This document shows positions 33,866 to 41,776 of a DNA stretch of 64,000 bases, piece by piece; position 1 is the first letter of the stretch; each line of letters opens with the position of its first letter. The stretch is from NCBI RefSeq assembly GCF_021216675.1, contig NZ_CP086120.1, forward strand, positions 2,276,501 to 2,340,500, written 5' to 3'. The notes beneath the pieces are model-generated. The model saw only the letters and a list, made by a program, of their open reading frames with translations. It did no database searches and was not told the origin of the DNA. The stretch is from Streptomyces gobiensis. GTDB lineage: Bacteria; Actinomycetota; Actinomycetes; Streptomycetales; Streptomycetaceae. Position numbers and translations under genes: made by a program.

Positions 33866-34363
33866 GTGATCGATATCGGCTACTCCCTCTCCCGCCGCTT
33901 CCCCGACCCGCCGCAGACGGATTACCGCACGGCGGACGTTTACGCGCTGCGGCACGATCTGTTCTGTGGGGATGTCTATATCGCCGACGCGCAGACCGAC
34001 CGGGAGCTGTCCACAGCCTGGGGATGGGTGCCCGTGCTCGACTTCGCATGGGCTCTGTGCGACATCGTGGAGCGGCTGGACCAGGATCCGCGCGGCAGCC
34101 GCTCCGCGACACCGCAGCGGGCCGAGCTGGACTTCACCGAATCCAGCGACCGGATGTTCTTCGAGCGGCGCTTCGGCTGGGTGGAGATCACCGCCGACTG
34201 GATGCCGGTCGAGGAGGCACCCTTGAACCTCAATCACGGCTCGCTGCGCCGTGAGGCCCGCGACTTCCTGCACGACCTGGTCGCCGATCTCACCGATATG
34301 CACGAGGGACTGGCCGACAACCCGGTGGTGTGGGACCTGCTGGTCCGCTTCCCACGCTGCTAG
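33866..34363 (+). CDS. Conserved hypothetical protein (DUF7878-like)
   Basis: 165 residues, acidic, beginning MIDIGYSLSRRFPDPPQTDY with DVYIADAQTDRELSTAWGWV and SLRREARDFLHDLVADL. No catalytic motif was recognised; it resembles short immunity-like or DUF7878 proteins, from memory only. GTG start at 33866. Its stop overlaps the convergent pentapeptide-repeat gene by 4 nt. Confidence 0.6.
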   Translation: MIDIGYSLSRRFPDPPQTDYRTADVYALRHDLFCGDVYIADAQTDRELSTAWGWVPVLDFAWALCDIVERLDQDPRGSRSATPQRAELDFTESSDRMFFERRFGWVEITADWMPVEEAPLNLNHGSLRREARDFLHDLVADLTDMHEGLADNPVVWDLLVRFPRC

Positions 34364-35040
34364 GACTCCAAGGACTCCGGGGACTCCACCCGCACCCCCA
34401 GCTGCGCTGCGAGGGCCGGGGCCAAGTCGAGCAGCTGGGAAGGGCTGATCACCGCACCGGCCAGCCGCTCCACACCGCGTGCGATACCGAGCTCTGCGGC
34501 CCCCCGCAGATCCACATCCGCGAGCGTCGCGCCGCCGACGTCCATCCCCCGCAGGACGCAGTCCTGGAAGACGACTCTCTCCAGGCGCGCCCCGCCGAAG
34601 TCCGGCTCGACGAGCACACAGCCCTCGAAGGTGACATCCCGCAAAGTGGCCGTCCGAAGGTTGAGGAAGTCCAGCTTCCCGCCGCGCACCAGCACCCTTT
34701 CCAGCGCCGCGCCGTGCAGTTGCACCCCGCCCAGCCGGGCGTCTCGCAGCTCCACATCCCTGAACTGCGCGTCCGCCAGCTCGGTCCCCACACCACGCAC
34801 CCCCTCCAGTACGCAGTCCAGGAACCGAGCGCCACGCAGCCGCGCCTCGTTCAGGCCCACCCGGTAGAGACCGCAGTCCATAAAGCGGGCGCTGTTTCCC
34901 CGTGCACCGCTCAGATCGACGTCCGTGAAGCTCTCCGCGTCGTAGTCGCCCTCCGGCTCCAGCTCCTCCCCCTCGTATGGGCGCAGCTCGGGCAGCGTGA
35001 CATGGGGCAGCCGGGCAGTCCTGATCTTGCTCTTGGTCAT
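34360..35040 (-). CDS. Pentapeptide-repeat protein
   Basis: 226 residues. From about residue 40 the chain repeats A(D/N)LXX-like pentapeptides (DVDLSG, ARLRG, ARFLD, ADAQF, ARLGG, ATLRD, ARLERVVFQD, ATLADVDLRG), forming a right-handed quadrilateral beta-helix. Some relatives mimic DNA and protect gyrase, as Qnr and MfpA do; whether this one does is unknown. ATG at 35040 begins MTKSKIRTARLPHV; ATG at 35049 is an alternative. The start lies downstream of GGAGG with a tight 2-nt gap. Confidence 0.8.
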   Translation of the reverse strand: MTKSKIRTARLPHVTLPELRPYEGEELEPEGDYDAESFTDVDLSGARGNSARFMDCGLYRVGLNEARLRGARFLDCVLEGVRGVGTELADAQFRDVELRDARLGGVQLHGAALERVLVRGGKLDFLNLRTATLRDVTFEGCVLVEPDFGGARLERVVFQDCVLRGMDVGGATLADVDLRGAAELGIARGVERLAGAVISPSQLLDLAPALAAQLGVRVESPESLES

Positions 35041-35339
35041 GGCCTCCATCGTGTACCGCCCCACTGACATCCGCCTTGTAGGTGGCGGCCCGCTTGGGCC
35101 CAGCAGCGAGTGGCGGCTATGCCGAGTCGGCGGTCTTCGGTGGGGGCACCACGCCATCGCGGTGATCAGCGCTGGCCGCACCACCACGGCGTCCTCGAGT
35201 CCGCGGCCCGGCCCCCACCGGTACCGTTCTCGTGCTGGCCGCCGCGCGGGCGCCGCCCGCGCCCACCATGCGCTGGAAACTCGCGGCACGGTGGGGCGAG
35301 GTCGTGCTGGTGCCCTGGCCATCGGTCTACCGTGCCCCT

Positions 35340-36155
35340 ATGGGTAAGAGATGGCTCGTAGGGGCGGCACTTCTGTGCGTCCTGGTGCTGATCGCGGTAC
35401 TGGTGGTCACACAGTTCATCGACCAGAAGAAGAAACGCGAGGAGACCCAGACCCTGCTGATCCCCGAGGGCTGGCGTGCCTCTCAGGTCTACGCCGCCAG
35501 CGACAAGGCCCTCGGCGTGAGCGCGGGCACCACGGAGAAGGCCGCGAAGAGGGCGGAGCTCGACCTGCCGGAGGAGGCCGACGGGAACCCGGAGGGCTAT
35601 CTGTTCCCGGCGACGTACCCCGTCAATGACAAGACGACCCCCGAGTCGCTGCTGTCCTTCATGGTGAATACCGCCAACACCGAATTCAACGCCAACAACA
35701 TCAGGCACGCCACCCAGCGCAACGGCCTGACGGTGTACCAGACCGTAAACATCGCCAGCGTCGTACAGGCCGAGGCCGACACCCATGAGGACATGGGGAA
35801 GGTGGCCCGGGTCATCTACAACCGGCTGCGGCGGGACATGCCACTGCAGATGGACTCCACCATCAACTACGCACTGAACCGCAGCACCGTCAACACCAGC
35901 CTTGCCGACACGAAGACCAACAGCCCGTACAACACCTACCGGCACAAGGGCCTGACGCCCACGCCCATCGGCAACCCCGGCAAGGACGCCGTGCGGGCCA
36001 CCACCGACCCGCCCGCCGGCAACTGGCTGTTCTTCGTCACCGTCAAACCCGGCGACACCCGCTTCACCAGCGACTACAAGGAGCACCAGAAGAACGTCGA
36101 GGAGTTCAACCGGGTCCAGAAGGAGGCCAGGGAGGACACCAGTCCGGCTGGCTAG
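35340..36155 (+). CDS. MltG-like endolytic transglycosylase
   Basis: 271 residues. One N-terminal membrane span (VGAALLCVLVLIAVLVVTQF), then the YceG/MltG domain: LLIPEGWRASQVY (LysM-like part), GYLFPATYPVN, VNIASVVQAEADTHEDM carrying the catalytic Glu, and ARVIYNRLRRDMPLQMDST. It ends growing glycan strands at the membrane. Shorter than canonical MltG and missing the usual genome partners, so probably a paralogue. Its stop codon is the TAG of the CTAG end of the element at 36152-36317. Confidence 0.8.
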   Translation: MGKRWLVGAALLCVLVLIAVLVVTQFIDQKKKREETQTLLIPEGWRASQVYAASDKALGVSAGTTEKAAKRAELDLPEEADGNPEGYLFPATYPVNDKTTPESLLSFMVNTANTEFNANNIRHATQRNGLTVYQTVNIASVVQAEADTHEDMGKVARVIYNRLRRDMPLQMDSTINYALNRSTVNTSLADTKTNSPYNTYRHKGLTPTPIGNPGKDAVRATTDPPAGNWLFFVTVKPGDTRFTSDYKEHQKNVEEFNRVQKEAREDTSPAG

Positions 36156-36317
36156 GGGGTGTCTGGTGGATCTCCGTGGAAGAAGGAGCGGCGTCTGGTG
36201 CGTGCGATCGCAAGGCGGAGGAGGAAGCCAACCTGGTTGGTTGGCGACCGACGACAACGCAGCGAGCGTGCGTGCCAGGCGTCGCGACGCCGCGGAGACC
36301 CACCAGGTACCCCCTAG
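36152..36317. mobile_element. 166-bp palindromic MITE-like element with CTAG ends
   Basis: The left end CTAGGGGGTGTCTGGTGG (36152 onward) and the inverted right end (to 36317) match at 21 of 24 positions. Inner sequences are imperfectly complementary toward a centre at AACCTGGTTGGTT, so the whole element can fold on itself. There is no ORF. Both flanking convergent genes (MltG-like and amidase) end with their stop codon inside the CTAG ends. Related ends occur at 41759-41776 and 62713-62733. Confidence 0.7.
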
Positions 36318-37042
36318 CGCTCACGCAGCCGGGCTGCCGCCTGCCGGATCGCGGGCAGCCGCTCATACATCGCGTCTCCCGGGCAGCGGGTGCGATAGGT
36401 GTCCCGGTGCCCGGAAATCACATGGAGCACGGCCGCGTCGCCCTTCGGATAGCGGCTGTCATCATGCGTGGAGACCAGTCGCACCTTGCCCTGCGGATCG
36501 GCCCCGGCCCGCAGCTTCCACGCGGCGATCCGCACGATCGCGTCCACCATGGCCTTGGGCACCTTCGTACCGGGCCCGAAGTTGCCCAGCGCGCCGATCC
36601 CCACGCTGTCGGCGTTGAACCCCTTGGTGTGAGCACCGTGGACCGACCGTCCGACGCCGCCCGACCGGCCCTCATAGATGGTGCCGCACCGGTCGACCAC
36701 GAAGTTGTAGCCGAGATCGTCCCAGCCCTGCCCCCGGACATGGTCCGATTGCATAGCCCGCAGCATGGCGGGGACCTTGGCACAGTCGTAGTCATTGGGG
36801 TGGTCGGTGTGGTGGACGAACACCGCCTTCGCAGCCCCCGTGTATTTCGCGGGCCCCTGGACCAGGTCCTCATCCGCCCGCCAGACAGCCCGTCCGACGA
36901 TGGCCGGACGCGGCACGGACTGCCTCGCCTCGGCCGGGACATTCCCGGGTCGAGGCGGGGATATGCCCCGGGGGGCATCCCACGTCACCAGCAGGGCCAG
37001 CGGCAGGACCGCCGTGCACACCGCTATTCGGCGGGACCACAT
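36314..37042 (-). CDS. Peptidoglycan recognition protein / N-acetylmuramoyl-L-alanine amidase
   Basis: 242 residues. A signal-anchor (IAVCTAVLPLALLVTWD) is followed by a PGRP/amidase-2 domain: VFVHHTDHPNDYDC (Zn His), GWDDLGYNFVVDRCGTIYEG, and HVISGHRDTYRTRCPGDAMY (second His and Cys, with active-site context). It probably cleaves the peptide stem from muramic acid outside the cell. ATG at 37042 has GGTGG upstream. The TAG stop lies in the CTAG end of the adjacent element. Confidence 0.85.
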   Translation of the reverse strand: MWSRRIAVCTAVLPLALLVTWDAPRGISPPRPGNVPAEARQSVPRPAIVGRAVWRADEDLVQGPAKYTGAAKAVFVHHTDHPNDYDCAKVPAMLRAMQSDHVRGQGWDDLGYNFVVDRCGTIYEGRSGGVGRSVHGAHTKGFNADSVGIGALGNFGPGTKVPKAMVDAIVRIAAWKLRAGADPQGKVRLVSTHDDSRYPKGDAAVLHVISGHRDTYRTRCPGDAMYERLPAIRQAAARLRER

Positions 37043-37155
37043 AACGCCACCCTGTGGCCAAACCACGCCTACCGCACACACGAGCGAGCCATTCGGGTGA
37101 TGACTGTCCGGACTGGATCAGTCACCACAGAGGCGCGGAGGCGCGGAGAAGTCAG

Positions 37156-37229
37156 AGCCGCCTGTCGGAATCGAACCGACGACCTGCTGTTTACAAGACA
37201 GCTGCTCTGGCCAACTGAGCTAAGGCGGC
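37156..37229 (-). tRNA. tRNA-Thr (anticodon UGU)
   Basis: Cloverleaf on the minus strand: acceptor GCCGCCT (5' end at 37229) pairs with AGGCGGC, D-arm AGCTCAGTTGGCCAGAGC, anticodon stem GCTGT/ACAGC with loop CTTGTAA giving anticodon TGT, and T-arm with GGTTCGATTCC. No encoded CCA. 74 nt. Confidence 0.95.
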
Positions 37230-37354
37230 AGCACACACAGCCATGCCATGCGCGGGCTGCTCCACTCTACACAGCGGCCACCGGTGCGGGCCACGGAGGT
37301 TTATCGGTCACGGAGTACTGACAAGCCGTATGCCGCCGGGTTAGCGTTCGCGAA

Positions 37355-37372
37355 GGTCCACAGCAGTGGACC
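37355..37372. promoter_or_regulatory. Inverted repeat upstream of msiK
   Basis: GGTCCAC-AGCA-GTGGACC: 7-bp perfect arms, 60 nt before the msiK ATG. An operator-like site; the cognate regulator is not identified. Confidence 0.4.
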
Positions 37373-37431
37373 GCATCCCCCTTTACTCGGATCGTCCGGC
37401 ACGTTCCTGCCGGTGAAGGAGACACAACAGC

Positions 37432-38556
37432 ATGGCTACGGTCACATATGACAAGGCGACCCGGATCTATCCGGGTCAGGAGAAGCCCGCCGTCGACCAG
37501 CTCGACATCGAGATCGAGGACGGGGAATTCCTCGTTCTGGTCGGCCCCTCCGGCTGCGGAAAGTCCACCTCTCTGCGGATGCTCGCGGGCCTGGAGGATG
37601 TGAACGGTGGTGCGATCCGGATCGGTGACCGGGATGTCACCCACCTTCCGCCGAAGGACCGGGACATCGCCATGGTGTTCCAGAACTACGCGCTGTACCC
37701 GCATATGTCCGTCGCCCAGAACATGGGCTTCGCACTGAAGATCGCGGGCGTGCCGAAGGACCAGATCCGGCAGAAGGTCGAGGACGCGGCGAAGATCCTG
37801 GACCTCACCGAGTACCTGGAGCGCAAGCCGAAGGCGCTCTCCGGCGGTCAGCGGCAGCGGGTCGCGATGGGCCGGGCGATCGTCCGGGAGCCGCGGGTCT
37901 TCCTGATGGACGAGCCGCTGTCGAACCTCGACGCGAAGCTGCGGGTGCAGACCCGTACACAGATCGCTTCGCTCCAGCGTCGGCTCGGCATCACCACGGT
38001 CTACGTCACCCATGACCAGATCGAGGCCATGACCATGGGTGACCGGGTGGCGGTGCTCAAGGACGGGCTGCTGCAGCAGGTGGACTCGCCCCGGAACATG
38101 TACGACCACCCCAACAACGTCTTCGTGGCGGGCTTCATCGGCTCCCCGGCGATGAACCTGGTCGAGGTGCCGATCATCGATGGCGGTGCGAAGTTCGGCA
38201 ACAGCGTGGTGCCGATTGACCGCGAGGCAGTGGCCGAGGCCGCCGACAGGGGTGACACCACGGTCACGGTGGGTGTCCGCCCGGAGCACTTCGACCTCGT
38301 CAACGGCGATGGCGCCAGGGCCCTCAGCAAGGACGAACCCGCCGGTCTGGCGGTCACCGTCAATGTCGTCGAGGAGCTCGGCGCCGACGCCTTCGTCTAC
38401 GGCACCGCCGAGATCGGTGGCGGCGAGGCGAAGGACCTGGTCGTCCGCGTCAGCGGCCGCAGCGCCCCGGAGAAGGGCACGCGGATCCACGTCGTGCCCC
38501 GCGCCGGGGAGACCCATGCCTTCGCGACGTCCTCGGGCGAGCGACTGAGCGACTAG
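37432..38556 (+). CDS. msiK: Multiple-sugar ABC transporter ATPase MsiK
   Basis: 374 residues. Walker A GPSGCGKSTSLRMLAG, Q-loop MVFQNYALYPHM, signature LSGGQRQRVAMGRAIV, Walker B VFLMDEPLSNLDAK, H-loop VTHDQIEAMTMG, and C-terminal OB (TOBE) domain. MsiK energises several sugar importers (cellobiose, xylobiose, chitobiose, maltose) whose own loci lack an ATPase, such as the orphan binding protein at 21079-22374. Monocistronic, with a clear terminator. Confidence 0.93.
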   Translation: MATVTYDKATRIYPGQEKPAVDQLDIEIEDGEFLVLVGPSGCGKSTSLRMLAGLEDVNGGAIRIGDRDVTHLPPKDRDIAMVFQNYALYPHMSVAQNMGFALKIAGVPKDQIRQKVEDAAKILDLTEYLERKPKALSGGQRQRVAMGRAIVREPRVFLMDEPLSNLDAKLRVQTRTQIASLQRRLGITTVYVTHDQIEAMTMGDRVAVLKDGLLQQVDSPRNMYDHPNNVFVAGFIGSPAMNLVEVPIIDGGAKFGNSVVPIDREAVAEAADRGDTTVTVGVRPEHFDLVNGDGARALSKDEPAGLAVTVNVVEELGADAFVYGTAEIGGGEAKDLVVRVSGRSAPEKGTRIHVVPRAGETHAFATSSGERLSD

Positions 38557-38564
38557 GCACTCCT

Positions 38565-38605
38565 GGGGTCGTACATCCGTATCTTGCGGATGTACGACCC
38601 CTTTT
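38565..38605 (+). terminator. Rho-independent terminator of msiK
   Basis: 15-bp perfect stem (GGGGTCGTACATCCG, 38565-38579, with 38587-38601), 7-nt loop, then TTTT. The most canonical terminator in the window. Confidence 0.9.
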
Positions 38606-38752
38606 CGAGCTCCGTTCGTCAACTCTCCGGGCGCGAATACGCACCGATATTCCCTCATCAGGGTGACTAAATGTCGCCAAATCATCACTCCTCGCTACCA
38701 TCTCAGGGGCCCTTCCCGGGCAACCCCTACTCGATCTCGCGAGGAAGCACCA

Positions 38753-39172
38753 GTGAATCAGGCAGCGCGCCGTATCGGCAGAACTCTCGCTCTCGTCCTC
38801 CCGGTCGTCCTGGTCCTGTCCGGGACGCTCGCGGTCGCCCGCGTACCCTGGGCGACTTCCCCCTCTGAATCTCAGGTGCTCACGGCGTCCGCCGAGAAGG
38901 CATCCAGCAAGGCGGCGGCCGCGCGTGCCCCACAGGATCTGCTGCGCGACCAGCTCATCACGGAGCTGCAGCAGAAGAATCCGGGGGACGCGTTGACGAG
39001 CCTTCAGCAGGAGGTTGAGCGTAGGCCGTCACTCGCCAAGCACTGCGCGGACATCGCCCGGGCGCTCGGCAAGGCGGCGGTGCAGAAGTACGGTTCGCCG
39101 CACCGTGCACAGCGGTTCGCCCGCCCAGTCTGTGACACCTCCTTCGCCTCCGGCGTGGCCGAGTCCCGCTGA
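38753..39172 (+). CDS. Small secreted hypothetical protein
   Basis: 139 residues. Signal peptide ARRIGRTLALVLPVVLVLSG with a likely cleavage near AVARVPWA; the mature part is helical with basic and glutamine-rich stretches (LRDQLITELQQKNPGDAL) and two Cys (HCADIARAL; PVCDTSF) that could form a disulfide. No family named. GTG at 38753 with GAGGAAG upstream. Confidence 0.7.
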   Translation: MNQAARRIGRTLALVLPVVLVLSGTLAVARVPWATSPSESQVLTASAEKASSKAAAARAPQDLLRDQLITELQQKNPGDALTSLQQEVERRPSLAKHCADIARALGKAAVQKYGSPHRAQRFARPVCDTSFASGVAESR

Positions 39173-39198
39173 CGGAACACCGGAATACGGTGCGGATC

Positions 39199-39933
39199 AT
39201 GACTGCTGATCCGCACACCTTCCCCGCGCAGGCGGTGATCCTGGCCGGTGGCCAGGGCTCGCGGCTGCGACCGTATACCGATGACCGGCCGAAGGCGATG
39301 GTCGAGATCCCCGGCACGGGGACACCGATCATCGGCCATCAGTTGTCCTGGCTGGCCCATGAGGGGGTCACCGATGTGGTGATCTCCTGCGGCCATCTCG
39401 CCTCTGTGCTGCAGAAGTGGCTGGCCTCGGCCGAACTCCCACTGCGGGTTACGACAGTGGTCGAGGCGGAGCCGCTTGGCCGTGGCGGTGGGCTGAAGCA
39501 TGCCGCCGCCACGCTCCCCTGGCCCGATGAGCCGTGGTACGCCACCAATGGCGATATCTGGACCCGTTTCTCACTGCGTGACATGGCCGCTTTCCACTGG
39601 GAGCGGGACGCCATCGCCACGCTGGCGCTGGCCCGGCCACGCATTCCCTGGGGAGCCGTCAAGACCGACGGCTTCGGACATGTCGTGGACTTCATCGAGT
39701 CCCCGCCCACCGCGTACGAGATCAACGCCGGTGTCTATGTCTTCTCGCCCTCCTTTACCGAGCTGCTGCCGGTGCGCGGCGACCACGAGCGGACGACGTT
39801 CCCGCAGCTGGCGCGGGAGAACCGGCTGGCGGGCTATCCGCTGCCGCACGGGGCGTACTGGCGCGCCATCGACACCGCCAAGGATCTGAGCGAGGCAGCG
39901 AAAGAGCTTGCCGATCAGGCTGAACTCCCCTGA
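39199..39933 (+). CDS. Sugar-phosphate nucleotidyltransferase
   Basis: About 244 residues. QAVILAGGQGSRLRPYTDDR is the nucleotidyl-transfer signature with the P-loop-like GGxGxRL; KAMVEIPGTGTPIIGHQL, VEAEPLGRGGGLKHA and WYATNGDIWTRF (metal Asp) follow. It forms NDP-sugars from sugar-1-P and NTP; glucose- or mannose-1-P cannot be distinguished. ATG at 39199; a GTG nine nt upstream is in frame. Confidence 0.85.
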   Translation: MTADPHTFPAQAVILAGGQGSRLRPYTDDRPKAMVEIPGTGTPIIGHQLSWLAHEGVTDVVISCGHLASVLQKWLASAELPLRVTTVVEAEPLGRGGGLKHAAATLPWPDEPWYATNGDIWTRFSLRDMAAFHWERDAIATLALARPRIPWGAVKTDGFGHVVDFIESPPTAYEINAGVYVFSPSFTELLPVRGDHERTTFPQLARENRLAGYPLPHGAYWRAIDTAKDLSEAAKELADQAELP

Positions 39934-39945
39934 CCGGCAAGCTCT
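39903..39945 (+). terminator. Terminator overlapping the nucleotidyltransferase 3' end
   Basis: AGAGCTTGCCG (39903-39913) pairs perfectly with 39935-39945, so the left arm is inside the coding sequence. Confidence 0.65.
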
Positions 39946-39962
39946 CTTCGGCTACTCCGCTT

Positions 39963-40010
39963 GCTGATCCAGCTGAATCAGCTGTATTCGCTGTATTCAG
40001 CTGGATCAGC
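39963..40010 (-). terminator. Terminator of the DoxX gene
   Basis: GCTGATCCAGCTGAAT (39963-39978) pairs with 39995-40010. The right arm includes the DoxX stop codon. AT-rich loop with repeated GCTGTATTC. Confidence 0.65.
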
Positions 40011-41640
40011 CCAGCAGGCCGCCCAGGGCGCCCCCGCTGCCGGAGCCACCGTTACCGCCCCCGCTGGAGCCGCCGTCCGTATCGCCGCCGTCGCTGTCAC
40101 CGGCGCCATCCGTACCACCGCTGGCGCCGGACGTGCTGCCGGCGGTGGGCTCCGACGGGCTGTCAGGCACCGAGGGAGGGGGCGGGGCCACGGACCGCTC
40201 CGGGGCCTGCACGGTCTGGTCCTGGCTCGGCTCGCCGCTGGCCGTCTGGCCGGCTCCGGCGTCGGCTCCGCTGGTCTCCTGCGCCGCGCTGGTGGACGGT
40301 GCCGCGGAGGGGCCCACGGACTGTCCGGCGGTGGGCCCGGCGGTGGGTCCCTGGGTGGCGGTGGTGGTGGTAGCGCCCGGCTTCCTCGGCAGCGGAGAGC
40401 CCGGCAGATGGTTACGGGGCGGCTCGCCCGGCTCCGGCACGGTGGCGACCTCAGCGGAGCGGACCGCGCCGCCCAGCATGGAACCGATGAGCAGCGCGAG
40501 CCCCACGATGACGGTGGCCATCACGATGCCCCGGCGCAGTACCCGCCGCCGCAGCTCCCAGAGCGCGACCCGCGGACCGAGCCGCCGCCAGGCCTCGCCC
40601 GCGAGGCGGGCATCGAGGGAGTAGACGGGGGCGCCTGCGATGATCAGCGGGGACCAGGCGGCGAGGTAGATGATGTCCGGCGCGTCATACACAGGAACGC
40701 TTCGCCAGCTCACCGTCAGCAGCAGAGCGGCGGAGAGCAGCGCGCCGAGGGTCGCGGCGAGCCGCTGCCAGAGCCCGCATACGGTCAGGACGCCCACGAT
40801 GATCTGGAGGAAGGCGACGGTCAGTCCGGAGCCGACCGGATGCGCGACGGCGAAGTCATGCAGGGGGGTGGCGATCGCCCAGGGCTCCAGTGACCGCAGC
40901 CAGCTGACCATGGAGCCGCGCTCGCCACCGTCGAAGTAGACGGGGTCGGTGAGCTTGCCCATCCCGGCGTAGATGGAGATAAAGCCGAGGAAGATCCGCA
41001 GTGGGAGGAGGACGACACCGAGGTTCATCCGGCGGCCGGGGTAGTAGGCGTGCCGCACAGAGTCGCTGCTCCGGGCCCGGCGGCTGTCCTCGCTCTCCTC
41101 CCCTTCGAACCCGTCCTCGTCATCGGCCAGGTCATAGGCGAGGTCGGCGTCGTAGGGCTGCCCGTCATACGCGTCGTACGCGCCCTCGGCGGGCCGTACT
41201 CCGTCCAGCAGCGCCTTCTCCGGCGGTTCGGGGCCGCGCGGGGCGACGATGGCGCGGGTCGCCTCGAGTTCGGTGGGAAGGCCGGGGGTGATCCGCGGCA
41301 GTACCTGGGTGGCGACCCCGGCAGGCTCCTCGGGGTGGGCGCTCGACGACCGTACCGCTTGCAGCAGTTGGCTGGCGTCGGAGTCCCCGGGCTCGGTCCG
41401 GCCGCTCCATACCAGGGGGGCCCGCCGCTTGGGGCCGCCGACGGCCGACAGCCGGGTGGTGTCGGCGAGCGCGCTGCTGGACGGCGGCGTGGCGAGCTTT
41501 ACCCGGAAGCTCGCGTTGCTGACAATGACCTGAGCAGGGTCGCTCGGCACCTTGACCGAGCTCAGCACCGGCTCATCGTCCAAGAAACCGCCCGGGGTTC
41601 CCCCGGTGGGCGTGCGGGGTGTTCTGGTGTCCACACTCAT
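40006..41640 (-). CDS. DoxX family membrane protein with long disordered ends
   Basis: 544 residues. The cytoplasmic N-terminal ~210 residues are disordered and acidic in part (YDAYDGQPYDADLAYDLADD). The DoxX four-helix core follows: LLPLRIFLGFISIYAGMGKL, AFLQIIVGVLTVCGLW, ALLSAALLLTVSWRS and VMATVIVGLALLIGSMLG. The C-terminal ~130 residues are Pro/Ser/Thr/Gly-rich, ending GGSGSGGALGGLLG, probably outside the membrane. DoxX proteins take part in thiol/oxidative-stress complexes in mycobacteria; function here unproven. ATG at 41640. Confidence 0.8.
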   Translation of the reverse strand: MSVDTRTPRTPTGGTPGGFLDDEPVLSSVKVPSDPAQVIVSNASFRVKLATPPSSSALADTTRLSAVGGPKRRAPLVWSGRTEPGDSDASQLLQAVRSSSAHPEEPAGVATQVLPRITPGLPTELEATRAIVAPRGPEPPEKALLDGVRPAEGAYDAYDGQPYDADLAYDLADDEDGFEGEESEDSRRARSSDSVRHAYYPGRRMNLGVVLLPLRIFLGFISIYAGMGKLTDPVYFDGGERGSMVSWLRSLEPWAIATPLHDFAVAHPVGSGLTVAFLQIIVGVLTVCGLWQRLAATLGALLSAALLLTVSWRSVPVYDAPDIIYLAAWSPLIIAGAPVYSLDARLAGEAWRRLGPRVALWELRRRVLRRGIVMATVIVGLALLIGSMLGGAVRSAEVATVPEPGEPPRNHLPGSPLPRKPGATTTTATQGPTAGPTAGQSVGPSAAPSTSAAQETSGADAGAGQTASGEPSQDQTVQAPERSVAPPPPSVPDSPSEPTAGSTSGASGGTDGAGDSDGGDTDGGSSGGGNGGSGSGGALGGLLG

Positions 41641-41758
41641 CTAACCGAGTGACGGACGTTTAAGACACTGCCTTGACCGGCCCGATCTGTCCGCGACCCG
41701 TCAAAGGCCGGAGTTCTCCCCCCCTTCTCACCCTTCCAGCGCGCCCCGGGCCTGGGGT

Positions 41759-41776
41759 TAGCCAGACACCCCCTAG
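41759..41776. repeat. Single CTAG-GGGGTGTCTGG end at the rlmB stop codon
   Basis: Minus strand reads CTAGGGGGTGTCTGGCTA, identical over 15 bp to the end of the element at 36152-36317. The CTAG supplies the rlmB TAG stop. No partner end was found nearby. Confidence 0.6.

Noticed and set aside
33740..34303. 187-residue ORF on the minus strand
   Set aside because: It mirrors the hypothetical gene at 33866-34363. Codon composition and the plausible domain-like sequence favour the plus strand.
38565..38605. Operator site for the downstream secreted protein
   Set aside because: A 15-bp stem followed by TTTT directly after msiK is better explained as a terminator.
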